From assembly GCF_963082655.1 (NCBI RefSeq), contig NC_081553.1, positions 19,152,237 to 19,216,236 on the forward strand: a DNA stretch of 64,000 nt, given 5' to 3'. Positions 1 through 10,925 of the stretch are shown piece by piece. The stretch's first letter is position 1. Each line of letters opens with the position of its first letter. The notes below the pieces were generated by a model. The model was not told where the DNA came from. It searched no databases and saw only the letters and a program-made list of their open reading frames with translations. Source of the stretch: Stomoxys calcitrans. Taxonomy: Eukaryota > Arthropoda > Insecta > Diptera > Muscidae. The position numbers and the translations under genes were made by a program.

Positions 1-431
1 AGTGGCAAATAATGTAGTCTTTGCCAGCCACAAAGCTACAGACGCTCCATGAAGTCCTTGTCATCTCCACCAACAATGGTATTGCCACTGCCATTATTTT
101 CGTCATAATAAACCACTGATGATGTATGAATGGCCGTGACGCTATGGTGGGAGCTGCTGTTTTAGGGGCACAAAAGGTGATTTATTGATGCCACTAATAC
201 CAAACGTCAACACAAACACAAATTAACTTTCAAACGTGGCCCCGAAAAAAGGAGATCTTTCTGGCAGAACATCAACCCCGAGAACATACCCGACAAAGGT
301 CACATTGTTGCTGATGCCACAAATGGAATCTGGGGAAAGAAATTAGAAATGGAATGTTGTTCAAAATCAAGATGTTTTTCAAAAGAGTAGAAATACAAGC
401 CTTGGCAAGGTATTTGTCAAACTCAAAAGAC
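1..431. other. Unique sequence, no gene recognised
   Basis: AT-rich non-repetitive DNA. No long open frame, RNA gene or repeat family of this window is visible here before the H2-B array begins. Confidence 0.5.
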
Positions 432-1043
432 ACACAGACGGCTTCCAGGGGCTCAAGAAGTCAAGTCGGGAGATCGGTTTATATGGGAGCTATATCAGGT
501 TATAGACCAATTTGGACCGTACTTAACACAGATGTTGGAAGTCGCAACAGAACACCGCATGCAAAATTTCAGCCAAATCGGACGGAGAATTGCGCCCCCT
601 AGAAGCTCAAGAAGTCAAGACCCAAGATCGGTTTATATGGTAGCTATATCAAAATGTGGACCCATTGGCTCATTTATAATCCCAACCGACCTACACTAAT
701 AAGAAATATTTATGCAAAATTTCAAGGGGCTAGCTGTATTCCTTCGAAAGTTAGAGTGTTTTCGACAGACAGACGGACGCACGGACGGACGCAGGAACGG
801 ACGCAGGGACGGACGCGCGGACGGACGCAGGGACGGACGTAAGGACGGACGCACGGACGGACGCACGGACGGACGCACGGACGGACGCACGGACGGACGC
901 ACGGACGGACACACGGACGGACGTACGGACGGTCGCGCGGACTGACGGACGAACATGGCTGGATCGACTTAAAATGACGATCAAGAATATATATACTTTA
1001 TGAGGTCTCAGATGCATATTTCGAGGTGTTACAAACATAATGA
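432..1043 (-). repeat. H2-B element (DINE-1/mini-me-like), truncated
   Basis: The segment holds parts of the 153-bp B-type unit (GGTTTATATGG...AGCTATATC, then ATTGCGCCC...CTAGAAGCTCAAGAAGTC) followed by the 5' region of the element read in reverse: a long GGAC microsatellite and the ATCAAGAATATATATACTTTATG block. The terminal TATACCC inverted repeat is missing, because the copy is fused at about 1043 to the 5' region of the next H2 copy, which runs the other way. The family assignment to Helentron-derived elements is inference from architecture. Confidence 0.8.
765..947. repeat. (GGACNNAC)-type microsatellite, GTCC/GGAC
   Basis: About 180 bp of GGAC-GCAC/GGAC-GGAC tetranucleotide repeat lies at the position where other H2 copies in this window carry only 20-50 bp of GTCCGTCC. 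It is therefore an expansion of the internal microsatellite of the element. Confidence 0.9.
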
Positions 1044-1048
1044 CGATC

Positions 1049-2571
1049 CAGACATGTACGTCCGCCTGTCCGTCCGTCTGTTGAAATCACGCTACAGTTT
1101 TCAAAATTCAGATATTGAGCTGAAACTTTGCATAGATTCTTGTTTTGCCCATAAGCAGGTTAAACTCGAAGATGGGCTATATCGGACTATATCTTGATAT
1201 AGCCCCCATATAGACCGATCCTCCGGTTTAGGGTCTTAGGCCAATAAAAGCCACATTTATTATCAGATTTTGCTGAAATTTGGGACGGTGAGTTGTGTTA
1301 AGCCCTTCGACATCCTTCGTCAATTTGGCTAAGATCGGTTCAGATTTGGACATAGCTGCCATATAGACCGATCCGCCACATTTATTATCCGATTTTGCTG
1401 AAATTTGGGACAGCGAGTTGTGTCAGGCCCTACGACATCCTTCGTTAATTTGGCCCGGATCGGTACAGATTTGGTTATAGCTGCCATATAGACCGAACCT
1501 CCGGTTTAAGGTCTTAGGCCCATAAAAGGCACATTTACTATCCGATTTTGCTGAAATTTGGGACAGTGAGTTGATTTAGGTCCTTCGACATCTATCGTTA
1601 ATTTGGATACCCGGATCGGTACAGATTTGGTTATAGCTGCCATATAGACCGATCCCTCGATATAAGGTTGTGGGCCAATAAAAGCCACATTTATTATCCG
1701 ATTTTGCTGAAATTTGGGACAGCGAGTTGTGTTAGGCCCTTCAACATCCTTCGTCAATTCGGCTCAGATCGGTCCAGATTTGGATATATCTGCCATATAG
1801 ACCGATCCCTCGATATAAGGTTTTGGGCCCATAAAAGGTGCATTTATTATACGATGTCGCCGAAATTTGGGACAGAGTGTTAATTGAAGCCCCTCCACAT
1901 ATTCCTGCAGTTTGGTCTAGATCGATCAAGATTTGCATATAGATCCCATATAGACCGATCTCTCGGTTTTAGATTTTGGGGCCAAAAAAAGCGCATTTAC
2001 TGTCCGATGGCGCCGGGATTCGGGACAGTGAGTTGTGTTAGGCCCTTCAACATTCTTCTTTGATTTCACTCAGATCGGTCAAGATTTGAGTATAGCTGTC
2101 ATATAGACCGATCTCTCGATTCAATGTTTTGGGCCCATAAAAGGCGCATTTATTGCCCGATGTTGCCGAAATTTGGGGCAGAGAGATAAGTTATGCCCCT
2201 TCACATATTTCTGCAATTTGGTCTATATCGATCAAGATTTGCATATAGCTGCCGAATAGACCGATATCTCGATTTAAAGTCTTGGCCCCACAAAAGGCGC
2301 ATTTATAATCCGATTCAACTGAAATTTGACACATTGACTTATGTTAGGCTTTTCGACATCCATGTTGTATATGGTTCAAAGCGCTTTATTTTAAGATTGA
2401 CTTGTACTTATTAGTATTGGATACAAATCGGATCATATTTCGATATAACTGCTATGGGACATAAGGTATGCAATTTTCACCGGATTTTGATGAAAGTTGC
2501 TTTACATATATACTCGAGGTGGTGGGTATCCAAAGTTCGGCCTGGGCGAACTTAACGCCTTTTTACTTGTT
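1049..2571 (+). repeat. H2-A element, 5'-truncated, with 153-bp array and 3' hairpin
   Basis: The copy starts in the GTCCGTCC region, passes through the conserved GGGCTATATCGGACTATATC block, then several units of the A-type repeat (CCATATAGACCGATC...GCATTTATTATCCGATTT...GACAGTGAGTTG). It ends with GGTGGTGGGTAT, an imperfect TTCGGCC/GGGCGAA hairpin at about 2536-2551, and TTTTTACTTGT near 2571. The 5' subterminal inverted repeat is lost at the junction with the preceding copy. Confidence 0.85.
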
Positions 2572-2575
2572 TACA

Positions 2576-3664
2576 CTTAAATAAAAAATTCGAAAGAAAT
2601 GTTAAACTTTCCTAAAATGTTCCATTGATTCTTAAGCCTTAGAAAACCCTTTTCCCATGCCACTGCTTCACTCCCCTGGGTTTATGGCAAAGTTTGTTCT
2701 TTAGTCACTTTTACGCGTAAATTAGCGTGTGCTGGCGCGTGTGATTTCATACACGACTTAACATATGACTTTAATTAAGATTTTCCAAATGTTTAAGAGA
2801 CAATTTAAAATTTGTACAAATTTGTTACACTTTCCAGGACTATTTGTTTGTGTTCTTGCCCCCAGCCGCCACCCTCCGAGCCAATCAATGGAGCAGCAAG
2901 GTTGTGTTTAGGTTTCGCCTCCTGCATGGCATAGCCCAAAAGCATAGCGGCATAGCCCCTGCACTCATGCCCATCATTACTTTTCAAGTAAAACTCTTTT
3001 GTTCATTAATCATGATACATGCCACGCTATGTTGTGCTGTGAATGTAAGAAAGTGAGCGGTTAAGTGTATGTGAATGTTACAAAAATGCTTAAGCACACC
3101 ACTTGGCCATTAAACAGTGCGGTGGGTAGGAGTGTGGGAGGGAGGTGATGGGGAAAAAGACAAAATCAAGTTCTTTATTTACTTTTCGACTAATTACAAA
3201 TGCCAATCAGCAGCACAAAATCTACACGTACTTATTCTACATTTCACCACAGGCTAAACTATGGCAGTGCAACAACAACAATGGCAACAAGGACAACAAT
3301 AACCAGCAGCAGCAGCACCAGTACAAGAAGGAGCTGAGTAACAAAGCAGCAGCAACAGTAATGGCAGTACAAGAATAGCACGGTGTTCTCTAAATAGCAG
3401 CTCTCAAACTTTTTTACAAAAATAAATAAACGAATGAAAAGCACACACCAACACTCACACACTCGCACACTCATACACCAGAGAACACACTCATTCTCGT
3501 GGACCAACTTTAGTTTTGCACACATTCCAAAAGACAATTAAACACGAAGCAATGGCCACACAGTGTTTCGTCTAGAGACGAAACAACCGATCTGTAGAGC
3601 TGGCAAAATATGCAATGCTACTAACGATATTTGATTTTTGTGTTGAATATCGATTGAGTGCAAA
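2576..3664. other. Unique sequence with CAA/CAG-rich tract
   Basis: No gene is supported. Around 3270-3360 there are CAA and CAG triplets that create short Gln/Asn-rich frames on one strand and Leu/Val-rich frames on the other; these lack start or splice context and look like simple sequence. Confidence 0.5.
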
Positions 3665-4609
3665 GAATAAATGCGCTTTTATGGACCCAAAACCTTAAAA
3701 CGAAATATCGGTCTATATGGCAGCTATGTCCAAATCTGGACCGATCTGGGCCAAATTGAAGAAGAATGTCGAAGGGCCCAACACAGCTCACTGTCCCCAA
3801 TTTCGCCTTTTATGGACCCAAAACCTTAAATCGACAGATCGGTCTATATGGCAGCTATATCCAAATCTGGACCTATCTGAGCCAAATTGAAGAAGAATGT
3901 CGAGGATCCTAGCACAACTCACTGTTACAAATTTTGGCAAAATCGGATAATAAATGCGCCTTTTACGAGCCCAAAACCTTAAATCGACAGATCGGTCTAT
4001 ATGGCAGCTATATCCAAATCTGGACCGATCTGACCCAAATTAAATCAGGATGTCGAAGGATCTAACACAACTCACTGTAACAAATTTTGAGGACATCCGA
4101 CAATAAATGCGCCTTTTATGGGCCCAAAGCCTTAAATCGAGAGATCGGTCTATATGGTAGCTATATTTAAATCTGGACGTATCTGGGCCATATTGCAGAA
4201 GTATGTCGAGGGGCTAAACTTAACTCACCGTCCCAAATTTCGGCGACATCGGACAATAAATGCGCCTTTTATGGGCCCAAAACCTTAAATCGAGAGATTG
4301 GTCTATATGGCAGCTATAGCCAAAACTGGTCCGATCTGTGCCATATTGCAGAAGTATATCGAGGGGCTTAACTTAACAGACTGTCCCAAATTTCGGCAAC
4401 ATCGGACAATAAATGCGCCTATTATTGGCCCAAAGCCTTAAATCGAGAGATCAGTCTATATGGCAGCTATATCCAAATCTGAATAGATCTGGGCCAAATT
4501 GAAGAAGAATGGCGAGGGGCTTAACTTAACTCACTGTCCCAAATTTCGGCGACATCGGACAATAAATGCGCCTTTTATGGGCCCAAAACCTTAAATCGAG
4601 AGATCGGTC
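3665..4609 (-). repeat. H2-A 153-bp tandem array, part 1
   Basis: The array is read in reverse. The motif GGTCTATATGGCAGCTATAT recurs at about 3841, 3994, 4147, 4300, 4453 and 4606, exactly 153 bp apart; the first interval, from 3710, is shortened to 131 bp by a deletion. The 3' hairpin end is absent at about 3665. The array is cut at 4609 by the LTR retrotransposon and resumes at 8978. Confidence 0.9.
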
Positions 4610-4834
4610 TGTGGTGGCACACTTTGTGAAAATAACTTTGTTTCTTAATTTAAATATTTATCAAAGTAACCTTAGAATAATTTTATTATTTCGTAAAAAC
4701 AACTTTGTTTATTATTCTGAATATTTATCACATAGGCTTAGTATAATTTTGACAATGTACAAGAAATTCATTTCTGTATAATAAAGTTTAGTTTTGAATT
4801 AGTTTTTATTACGAACACATCTATCCATTCCACA
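4610..4834 (+). repeat. 5' LTR
   Basis: 225 bp, starting TGTGGTGGCAC and ending ATTCCACA. It matches the 3' LTR base for base in my reading. An AATAAA signal lies at 4780-4785, about 50 bp before the LTR end, a plausible polyadenylation signal in the 3' copy. The promoter is not evident; the LTR is very AT-rich. Confidence 0.95.
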
Positions 4835-4835
4835 T

Positions 4836-4847
4836 TGGTGACCCCGA
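4836..4847 (+). other. Primer-binding site, tRNA-Trp-like
   Basis: TGGTGACCCCGA begins two bases after the 5' LTR. It is complementary to the 3' end of animal tRNA-Trp (…TCGGGGTCA plus CCA) over 12 bases and then diverges. Use of tRNA-Trp is known for CsRn1-type elements; the tRNA identity rests on my recollection of the tRNA-Trp acceptor sequence. Confidence 0.75.
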
Positions 4848-4881
4848 ACGAAAAATATACAGATTTTATTTTTTTTCAAGC

Positions 4882-5652
4882 ATGGCTACTGAAAATGAAA
4901 AAAATGCATTGGAGTTATCCCGTGTAGCGGTTCGAGTTCCTCCGTTTTGGCGACAAAATCCGCGGCTATGGTTTATACAATTGGAGTCCCAGTTTGTTAC
5001 ATCAGGAATTTCTTCCGACGAAACGAAGTTCCATACGCTAGTTGGGTCCATGGAAAGCGGTATTTTGAACCATGTAAGCCATATTGTGGAAAATCCTCCA
5101 GCGGTCAACAAATACGAAGTCTTGAAGAAGGCATTGCTTGATGAATTTATGGAATCTGAGGAAAAACGCCTTCGACAACTTTTGGAAAATGTATGTACCG
5201 GTGACAAGAAACCTTCAGCATTACTAAGGGAAATGATGGAATTGTCCTGTGGAAAAGTGTCAAAAGAGTTATTGAAAACATTGTGGATCCAGCGCCTTCC
5301 ATCAACAACAAGAGCCATACTGTCGGTAAGCGATGATGGAGTAGACAAGTTAGCAATCATGGCAGATAAAATCCATGACCAGTATGATGCTTCTGGTGTA
5401 GTCAATGCTGTTTCAACTAAAGATGAAGACCGTTTGATGGTTTTGGAAAGGCAAGTAAGTGAACTTTTATCGAAAATTGATGCCTTTTCGTTCAGAGGTG
5501 GTCAACACGAAAAAAGGAATTCCACACATCGTTCACGAAGTAATTCATGCTCTCGTTCAACATCTTCTGTGTGTTGGTATCACCTTAAATTTGGACGGAA
5601 AGCGACAAAATGCCGTTCGCCCTGCTCGTTCAATTCGACGGAAAACAATTAG
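4882..5652 (+). CDS. gag: Gag protein of the LTR retrotransposon
   Basis: A 256-residue protein that would package element RNA into cytoplasmic particles. The ATG at 4882 is the first in frame, 48 bases after the 5' LTR. The N-terminal part carries [21 protein letters not shown] (about residues 18-38, last residues F/Q-rich helix), typical of arthropod CsRn1-type Gags. The C-terminal part has an Arg/Ser-rich stretch (about 210-228) and then a knuckle C-X2-H-X9-C-X3-C starting at CWYH. That CHCC order differs from the usual CCHC and is diagnostic of the CsRn1 group. The frame ends with TAG at 5650-5652 and overlaps pol, which lies in the -1 frame. Confidence 0.93.
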   Translation: MATENEKNALELSRVAVRVPPFWRQNPRLWFIQLESQFVTSGISSDETKFHTLVGSMESGILNHVSHIVENPPAVNKYEVLKKALLDEFMESEEKRLRQLLENVCTGDKKPSALLREMMELSCGKVSKELLKTLWIQRLPSTTRAILSVSDDGVDKLAIMADKIHDQYDASGVVNAVSTKDEDRLMVLERQVSELLSKIDAFSFRGGQHEKRNSTHRSRSNSCSRSTSSVCWYHLKFGRKATKCRSPCSFNSTENN

Positions 5653-8600
5653 GCACCTCATCTAAGGTGGCGGATGAGTGCGGCCGGCATATAAGTCGCC
5701 TTTTTATTCAAGATGCAGAATCAAATTTAAGATACCTTATAGATACCGGTGCCGACATATCTGTTTTACCTCGCAGAAACGATGAAAAAAACAAAGCGTC
5801 AAATTCTTTTGTTTTGTATGCAGCGAACAACACGAAAATACGAACTTATGGAACAAGGGTTATTAATTGCAATATCGGTCTACGGCGAAGATTTCTCTGG
5901 TCATTTATTGTAGCTGATGTAACACAGCCAATAATTGGATCAGATTTTTTGAAGCATTTTGGACTCCTGGTGGATATGAAAAACAATCAACTAATCGATT
6001 CAACAACAAAACTCAAAGTATCTGGATTTTGCTCACTTCAACCGACTTTATCGTTGAAGGTAATTCCTGATGGGCCAGGTGAATGTAATTCAATTGTTTC
6101 CGATTTCATTGATGTTACTACGCCCAGTATTAAGTTACCACCCGTTAGTCATCCAGTTATACATCATATTGATACAAATGGACCAGTAATTTCAGTGAAA
6201 GCACGACGACTATCTCCAGAAAAGTTAAAAATTGCGAAAGATGAATTCGATTATATGATGCAACTTGATATATGCAGACCATCAAGAAGTCCTTGGGCGA
6301 GTCCTCTTCATATGGTTCCAAAAGGTGATGGTATGTGGCGTCCGTGCGGAGATTATCGTGCCCTCAATAAGATAACCGTTCCCGATCGTTATCCGGTACC
6401 TCATATACACGACTTTGGTTATATGTTAGCTGGTAAGAAAGTATTTTCAAAAATCGATTTGGTCAAAGCGTACTTTCAGATTCCTGTAGCTGAAGAAGAC
6501 ATTCCAAAGACGGCTGTAATTACACCTTTTGGTTTGTTCGAGTTTACACGGATGCCGTTTGGTCTCACGAACGCTGCTCAAACGTTCCAGCGTTTTATAA
6601 ACGAAGTTCTAAGGGGACTGGATTTCTGTTTTGCTTATATTGATGATATACTCGTAGCGTCTGAAAACGAAGCAGAGCACGAGATACATCTTCGGCAGAT
6701 TTTTTCTCGTTTGCAATCACATGGCGTAACTGTAAATAGAGACAAATGTGAATTTGGCAAGGATTCCCTTATTTTCTTGGGATACTGCGTAACTCAAAGT
6801 GGTCTAGTGCCAAGTCCAGAACGGGTATTAGCCATTCAACAATACAATTTGCCAAAAACTGTCAACGAGTTAAGTCGATTCCTTGGAATGCTCAATTTTT
6901 ATCGTCGGTTTATCCCGAAAGCAGCTCAAGCTCAGGCAATATTAAACTCCCTGAAGTCCGGCCAGAAGAAAAATGATAAAACACCAATTGAGTGGACACC
7001 AGAATTGCGTAATTCATTTGAAGAATGTAAGAATCAACTAGCGAACTCTGCACTTTTGGCATATCCCGTTGAGTCTGCCGAAACATCTTTATGGGTGGAT
7101 GCGTCCGATATCGGTATGGGAGCTGTTCTTCAACAACTCATTGATGGTGAATGGAAACCGCTTGGATTCTACTCAAAGAAGTTATCAGATACTCAGACTC
7201 GGTATAGCGCTTATGATCGCGAGCTTTTGGCGGCGTACTCTGGAGTTAAATATTTTCAACATTTTCTTGAGGGACGCCAATTCTGTATCTATACCGATCA
7301 TAAACCATTAACATTTGCTTTCAATCAACGTCACGATAAGGCATCTCCACGCCAGCTTAGACACCTAGATTTTATTGGACAGCATACAGTGGATATTCGC
7401 CATGTACCTGGAAAAGAAAATATCACTGCAGATGCTCTATCACGACTTAATGCAATATCTTTACCATCTTCCCTGGATTATTCGGAACTTTCCAAAGATC
7501 AAGAGAATGATGAAGAACTCAAACAACTACAATCAAATCCGCAATCATCAAATTTGCTGCTGAAGTATTTCCAAATTTCTGACTCGAAAACGGAAGTTCT
7601 GTGTGATGTGTCAACTCATAAAATAAGACCTTATATCACACCTCGTTTTCGAAAATGCGTCTTCGATATGATACACAACGTTTCTCATGCGGGCTCAAAA
7701 GCCACAGTTAAGATGATATCAACTAGGTGTGTATGGCCAAACATGAGGAAAGATATTTCCATTTGGACGAAAACTTGTCTTAGATGTCAACAAGCCAAGG
7801 TGGGACGTCATATAAAAAGTGCTATTGGCCAATTTCCAGTGCCGGATGATCGATTTAAAGTGGTCAGCATCGATATTGTTGGACCTCTTCCGCCATCGGA
7901 AGGGTATAGGTACTGTCTTACCTGTATCGATAGATTTACACGTTGGCCGGAGGCTATACCATTGCAAGACATAACAGCCGAATCTGTGGCTAAAGCATTT
8001 CTTAGTGGATGGATAGCAAGATTTGGAGTGCCTTCTCAGGTGGTGACAGACCAAGGGCGACAGTTCGAGTCGGAACTGTTTCGAGAATTTTCAAAGTTGC
8101 TTGGAATTCGTGTTACTCATACGACACCTTATCACCCCCAGTCAAATGGCCAAATCGAACGTTGGCATCGAACACTTAAGGCATCTTTAATGTGTCACGC
8201 AAACCCACGTTGGTCCATGGTTTTGCCAATAATAATGTTGGGATTACGTTCATCTATCAATCATGATTTAAGCGTATCGCCTGCTGCGTCAGTATATGGT
8301 ATGGAGCTTACATTACCAGGTGAATTCTTTACTGAATCGAAATTTAGTAAATTGCGTTCTGATTGGGTTGCACAATTTAAAGCTGATATGAACAACGTCA
8401 AAGCAAAGAAGGTTAACCGTCATGGCGATTCAAATATTTATGAGCCAAATGCATTGAAAGAAGCAGAATTTGTATTCATCCGAAACGACGCTGTGCGAGC
8501 TTCATTACAACCTCCATACACAGGACCTTTTCCCGTTCTATCTAGAGGAGCAAAAACATTTGTAGTTGATGTTAATGGAAAACGGAAGACGATATCTGTT

Positions 8601-8729
8601 GATCGCCTTAAGCCAGCCTTAATCTTGAAAGACGAAATGCCAACGAAATCCATATCACCTCAACCAGTACCAAATGATTCTCATTCACGAACTCTACGAT
8701 CAGGAAAAACTGTGAGAATTAAAACTTAA
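5610..8729 (+). CDS. pol: Pol polyprotein: protease, RT, RNase H, integrase
   Basis: An uninterrupted frame of 1039 codons from the first ATG; the frame opens after TAA at 5586-5588, so gag and pol overlap by 64 nt with pol in -1. Domains in order: aspartic protease with DTGAD at residues 45-49; reverse transcriptase with [13 protein letters not shown] and catalytic YIDD at 343-346; RNase H with VDASD and TDHK near 562; integrase with H689-X3-H693-X29-C723-X2-C726 zinc module and D755-X58-D814-X35-E850 (D,D35E); then a GPY/F module (YTGPF near 970) and a basic tail. The order PR-RT-RH-IN is that of Ty3/gypsy. All catalytic residues are present and no stop interrupts them, so the element looks competent. 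How pol is expressed is unclear: I see no standard slippery heptamer in the overlap, and reinitiation at 5610 is possible. Confidence 0.96.
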   Translation: MPFALLVQFDGKQLGTSSKVADECGRHISRLFIQDAESNLRYLIDTGADISVLPRRNDEKNKASNSFVLYAANNTKIRTYGTRVINCNIGLRRRFLWSFIVADVTQPIIGSDFLKHFGLLVDMKNNQLIDSTTKLKVSGFCSLQPTLSLKVIPDGPGECNSIVSDFIDVTTPSIKLPPVSHPVIHHIDTNGPVISVKARRLSPEKLKIAKDEFDYMMQLDICRPSRSPWASPLHMVPKGDGMWRPCGDYRALNKITVPDRYPVPHIHDFGYMLAGKKVFSKIDLVKAYFQIPVAEEDIPKTAVITPFGLFEFTRMPFGLTNAAQTFQRFINEVLRGLDFCFAYIDDILVASENEAEHEIHLRQIFSRLQSHGVTVNRDKCEFGKDSLIFLGYCVTQSGLVPSPERVLAIQQYNLPKTVNELSRFLGMLNFYRRFIPKAAQAQAILNSLKSGQKKNDKTPIEWTPELRNSFEECKNQLANSALLAYPVESAETSLWVDASDIGMGAVLQQLIDGEWKPLGFYSKKLSDTQTRYSAYDRELLAAYSGVKYFQHFLEGRQFCIYTDHKPLTFAFNQRHDKASPRQLRHLDFIGQHTVDIRHVPGKENITADALSRLNAISLPSSLDYSELSKDQENDEELKQLQSNPQSSNLLLKYFQISDSKTEVLCDVSTHKIRPYITPRFRKCVFDMIHNVSHAGSKATVKMISTRCVWPNMRKDISIWTKTCLRCQQAKVGRHIKSAIGQFPVPDDRFKVVSIDIVGPLPPSEGYRYCLTCIDRFTRWPEAIPLQDITAESVAKAFLSGWIARFGVPSQVVTDQGRQFESELFREFSKLLGIRVTHTTPYHPQSNGQIERWHRTLKASLMCHANPRWSMVLPIIMLGLRSSINHDLSVSPAASVYGMELTLPGEFFTESKFSKLRSDWVAQFKADMNNVKAKKVNRHGDSNIYEPNALKEAEFVFIRNDAVRASLQPPYTGPFPVLSRGAKTFVVDVNGKRKTISVDRLKPALILKDEMPTKSISPQPVPNDSHSRTLRSGKTVRIKT

Positions 8730-8739
8730 CGTTGTCACT

Positions 8740-8750
8740 GGGGGAGGAGT
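8740..8750 (+). other. Polypurine tract
   Basis: GGGGGAGGAGT lies two bases before the 3' LTR and after the pol stop (8727-8729). This is the expected primer for plus-strand DNA synthesis. Confidence 0.9.
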
Positions 8751-8752
8751 AT

Positions 8753-8977
8753 TGTGGTGGCACACTTTGTGAAAATAACTTTGTTTCTTAATTTAAATAT
8801 TTATCAAAGTAACCTTAGAATAATTTTATTATTTCGTAAAAACAACTTTGTTTATTATTCTGAATATTTATCACATAGGCTTAGTATAATTTTGACAATG
8901 TACAAGAAATTCATTTCTGTATAATAAAGTTTAGTTTTGAATTAGTTTTTATTACGAACACATCTATCCATTCCACA
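8753..8977 (+). repeat. 3' LTR
   Basis: 225 bp, same sequence as the 5' LTR by eye, with AATAAA at 8923-8928. It is followed directly by the target duplication GGTC and the resumed H2-A unit. Confidence 0.95.
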
Positions 8978-9915
8978 GGTCTATATGGCAGCTATATCCA
9001 AATCTGGACAGATCTGGTCCAAATTGAAAAAGAATGTCGAGGATTCTAACACAACTAACTGTTCCAAATTTTGGCAAAATCAGACTATAAATGCGCCTTT
9101 TGTGGGCCCAAAACCTTAAATCGAGAGATCGGTCTATATGGCAGCTATATCCAAATCTCGACAGATCTGGGCCAAATTGAACAAGGATATCGAAGGTTGT
9201 ATCACAACTCGCTGTCCCAAATTTCGGCGACATCGGACAATAAATGCGCCTTTTATGGGCCCAAAACCATAAATCGAGAGATCGGTCTATATGGCAGCTA
9301 TATTCAAATCTGGACCGATCTGGGTCAAATAGAAGAAGGATATCAAGGATCCAACCACAACTCACTGTTCCAAATTCCTGCAAAATTGGACAATAAATGT
9401 GCCTTTTATGGGTGCAAGACCTTAAATCGAGAGATCGGTCTATATAGCAGCTATATTCAAATCTGGACCGATCTGAGCCAAATTGAAGCCAGACATCGAG
9501 TGGCCAAACACAACTCACTGCCCCAAATTTTAGCAAAATCCGATGATAAATGTGCCTTTTATGAACCAGAAACCCTAAATCGGCGGATCGTTATAAATGA
9601 CAGCTATATCCAAATCTGAACCGATCTAGACCAAATTGAAGAAGAATGTCGAAAGGCCCAACACAACTCACTGCCCCAAATTTCAGCAAAATCCGATGAT
9701 AAATGTGGCTTTTATGGGCCTAAGACCCTAAATCGTCAGATCGGTCTATATGGGGGCTATATCAAGATATAGTCCGATATAGCCCATCTTCGTACTTAAC
9801 CTGCTTATGAACAAATAAAGAATCTGTGCAAAGTTTTAGCTCAATACCGCTACTTTTAAAGCCTGTACCATTATTTCAAGGCGGATGGACATGTCTAGAT
9901 CGTCTTCGATTTAAA
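8978..9915 (-). repeat. H2-A 153-bp tandem array, part 2, and 5' region
   Basis: This continues the array interrupted at 4609. About five further A-type units are followed by the conserved GATATAGTCCGATATAGCCCATCTTCG block (9765-9795) and the GGACATGTCTAGATCGTCTTCGATTT block, read in reverse. The TATACCC terminus is lost at about 9915, so this copy is truncated at both ends. Confidence 0.88.
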
Positions 9916-10785
9916 GATTAATACGGCCCCCGCTTTACAGCTTCACCACACTGTTCGCCAGGCAGTCAAACAATGTGTAAATGGTTACAAGTGGCAAAGC
10001 AAAAGGGACTTTTAGCCGCCTTCAAAACAGCAGCAACAACAATAACTACGGCCCAAAGCCGGCAGTTGAGGATATTCTGTCGTTGCCTTCCAAAACCAAG
10101 TCCGCACAAAAAAGGGGTATATGGAGGGAATCTTAAAGAGAGGTGATTGGCGAATGGGTACTAAGTGCACGGGAAACAATGGAAAATAATGGAATTAGAA
10201 AAGTAACCAATGGATGCACGACTGATTCATTTAAAGTTGCTAACAACATACACACACGCACATCTACCCTTTCATCCCTATACACCCACCCACACACACA
10301 CACACACTCCCATTCACCCACTCAAATGGCATGAGATTCTCTCACTAAACAATTGTAGCATACTCGGCAAACAATAATCAAGTCATTGTCATCGCTTTAC
10401 AGATAACAAATCTCGACATGGGACACTTTGAACGAGCCAGAACCATGGTTTTCAGCTAATGGCCGTCTTTTTTCACAAGAACAAGGAAACAGAGCGGTTA
10501 ATTTCCTTGACTTAGCCCGTAAACACAACATCAGGGCATAATAAAGCAAATTGACAACTAGCGACATTTCTACGCATTGTGCGGATCAGAGCAACAACCA
10601 AGAAGGCAAGGAGTTTGTAGTTGAAAATTAAATTCTACAGTTTCATTGGGGCGTATGAGTGTTAATGAGCAAAGTTCGATATAAAATCGAAACGTAGTAC
10701 TAAAAGACTCAATGTGCTCTACTTACATTTCACTCAATTTCATTAAAAGTTGGAGTGTGGCGAGATAAGTTTCTGAAACCTAAAA
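9916..10785. other. Unique sequence with CA microsatellite
   Basis: A short (CA)n tract lies at about 10290-10312 with degenerate CACACG/CCCA repeats around it. No gene is supported. Confidence 0.5.
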
Positions 10786-10925
10786 CCTAGTTTCTATAAA
10801 AATGACATTTAGGGAAAATTTCTAAAGAAATATAACTTTTATAAAAAATTTCCATAGAAAGTAATTTTTGAAAAAATTTCCCATAAAACTTAAATTTTGA
10901 TAAAATTTACAATAAAAGGAAATTT
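10786..10925. repeat. AT-rich degenerate short repeat
   Basis: Six or so irregular copies of a motif like TTTCTATAAAAA...AAATTT in about 140 bp (TTTCTATAAAA, TTTCTAAAGAAA, TTTCCATAGAAA, TTTCCCATAAAA). It borders the H1 fragment. Confidence 0.6.

Larger units (their letters stand above)
4610..8977 (+). mobile_element. Intact Ty3/gypsy LTR retrotransposon, CsRn1-like
   Basis: A 4368-bp element: two 225-bp LTRs (TGTGG...CCACA) with no difference between them by eye, a primer-binding site, gag and pol frames without internal stops, and a polypurine tract. It is flanked by the 4-bp direct repeat GGTC (4606-4609 and 8978-8981), so the target site was inside a 153-bp H2-A unit that continues on the other side. 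The CHCC Gag knuckle and a tRNA-Trp-like primer site are known traits of the CsRn1 group of Metaviridae; that placement is inference from these traits. There is no envelope-like third frame. Confidence 0.95.

Noticed and set aside
3710..4605. CRISPR-like array of regular repeats
   Set aside because: The whole 153-bp unit is repeated with no distinct spacers, and the genome is eukaryotic.
4866..5405. 179-codon antisense frame over gag
   Set aside because: Shadow of the gag gene on the opposite strand.
8964..9619. Open frames of 182-190 codons on both strands
   Set aside because: They run through 153-bp repeats; the period is a multiple of three, so the frames are a by-product of the array.
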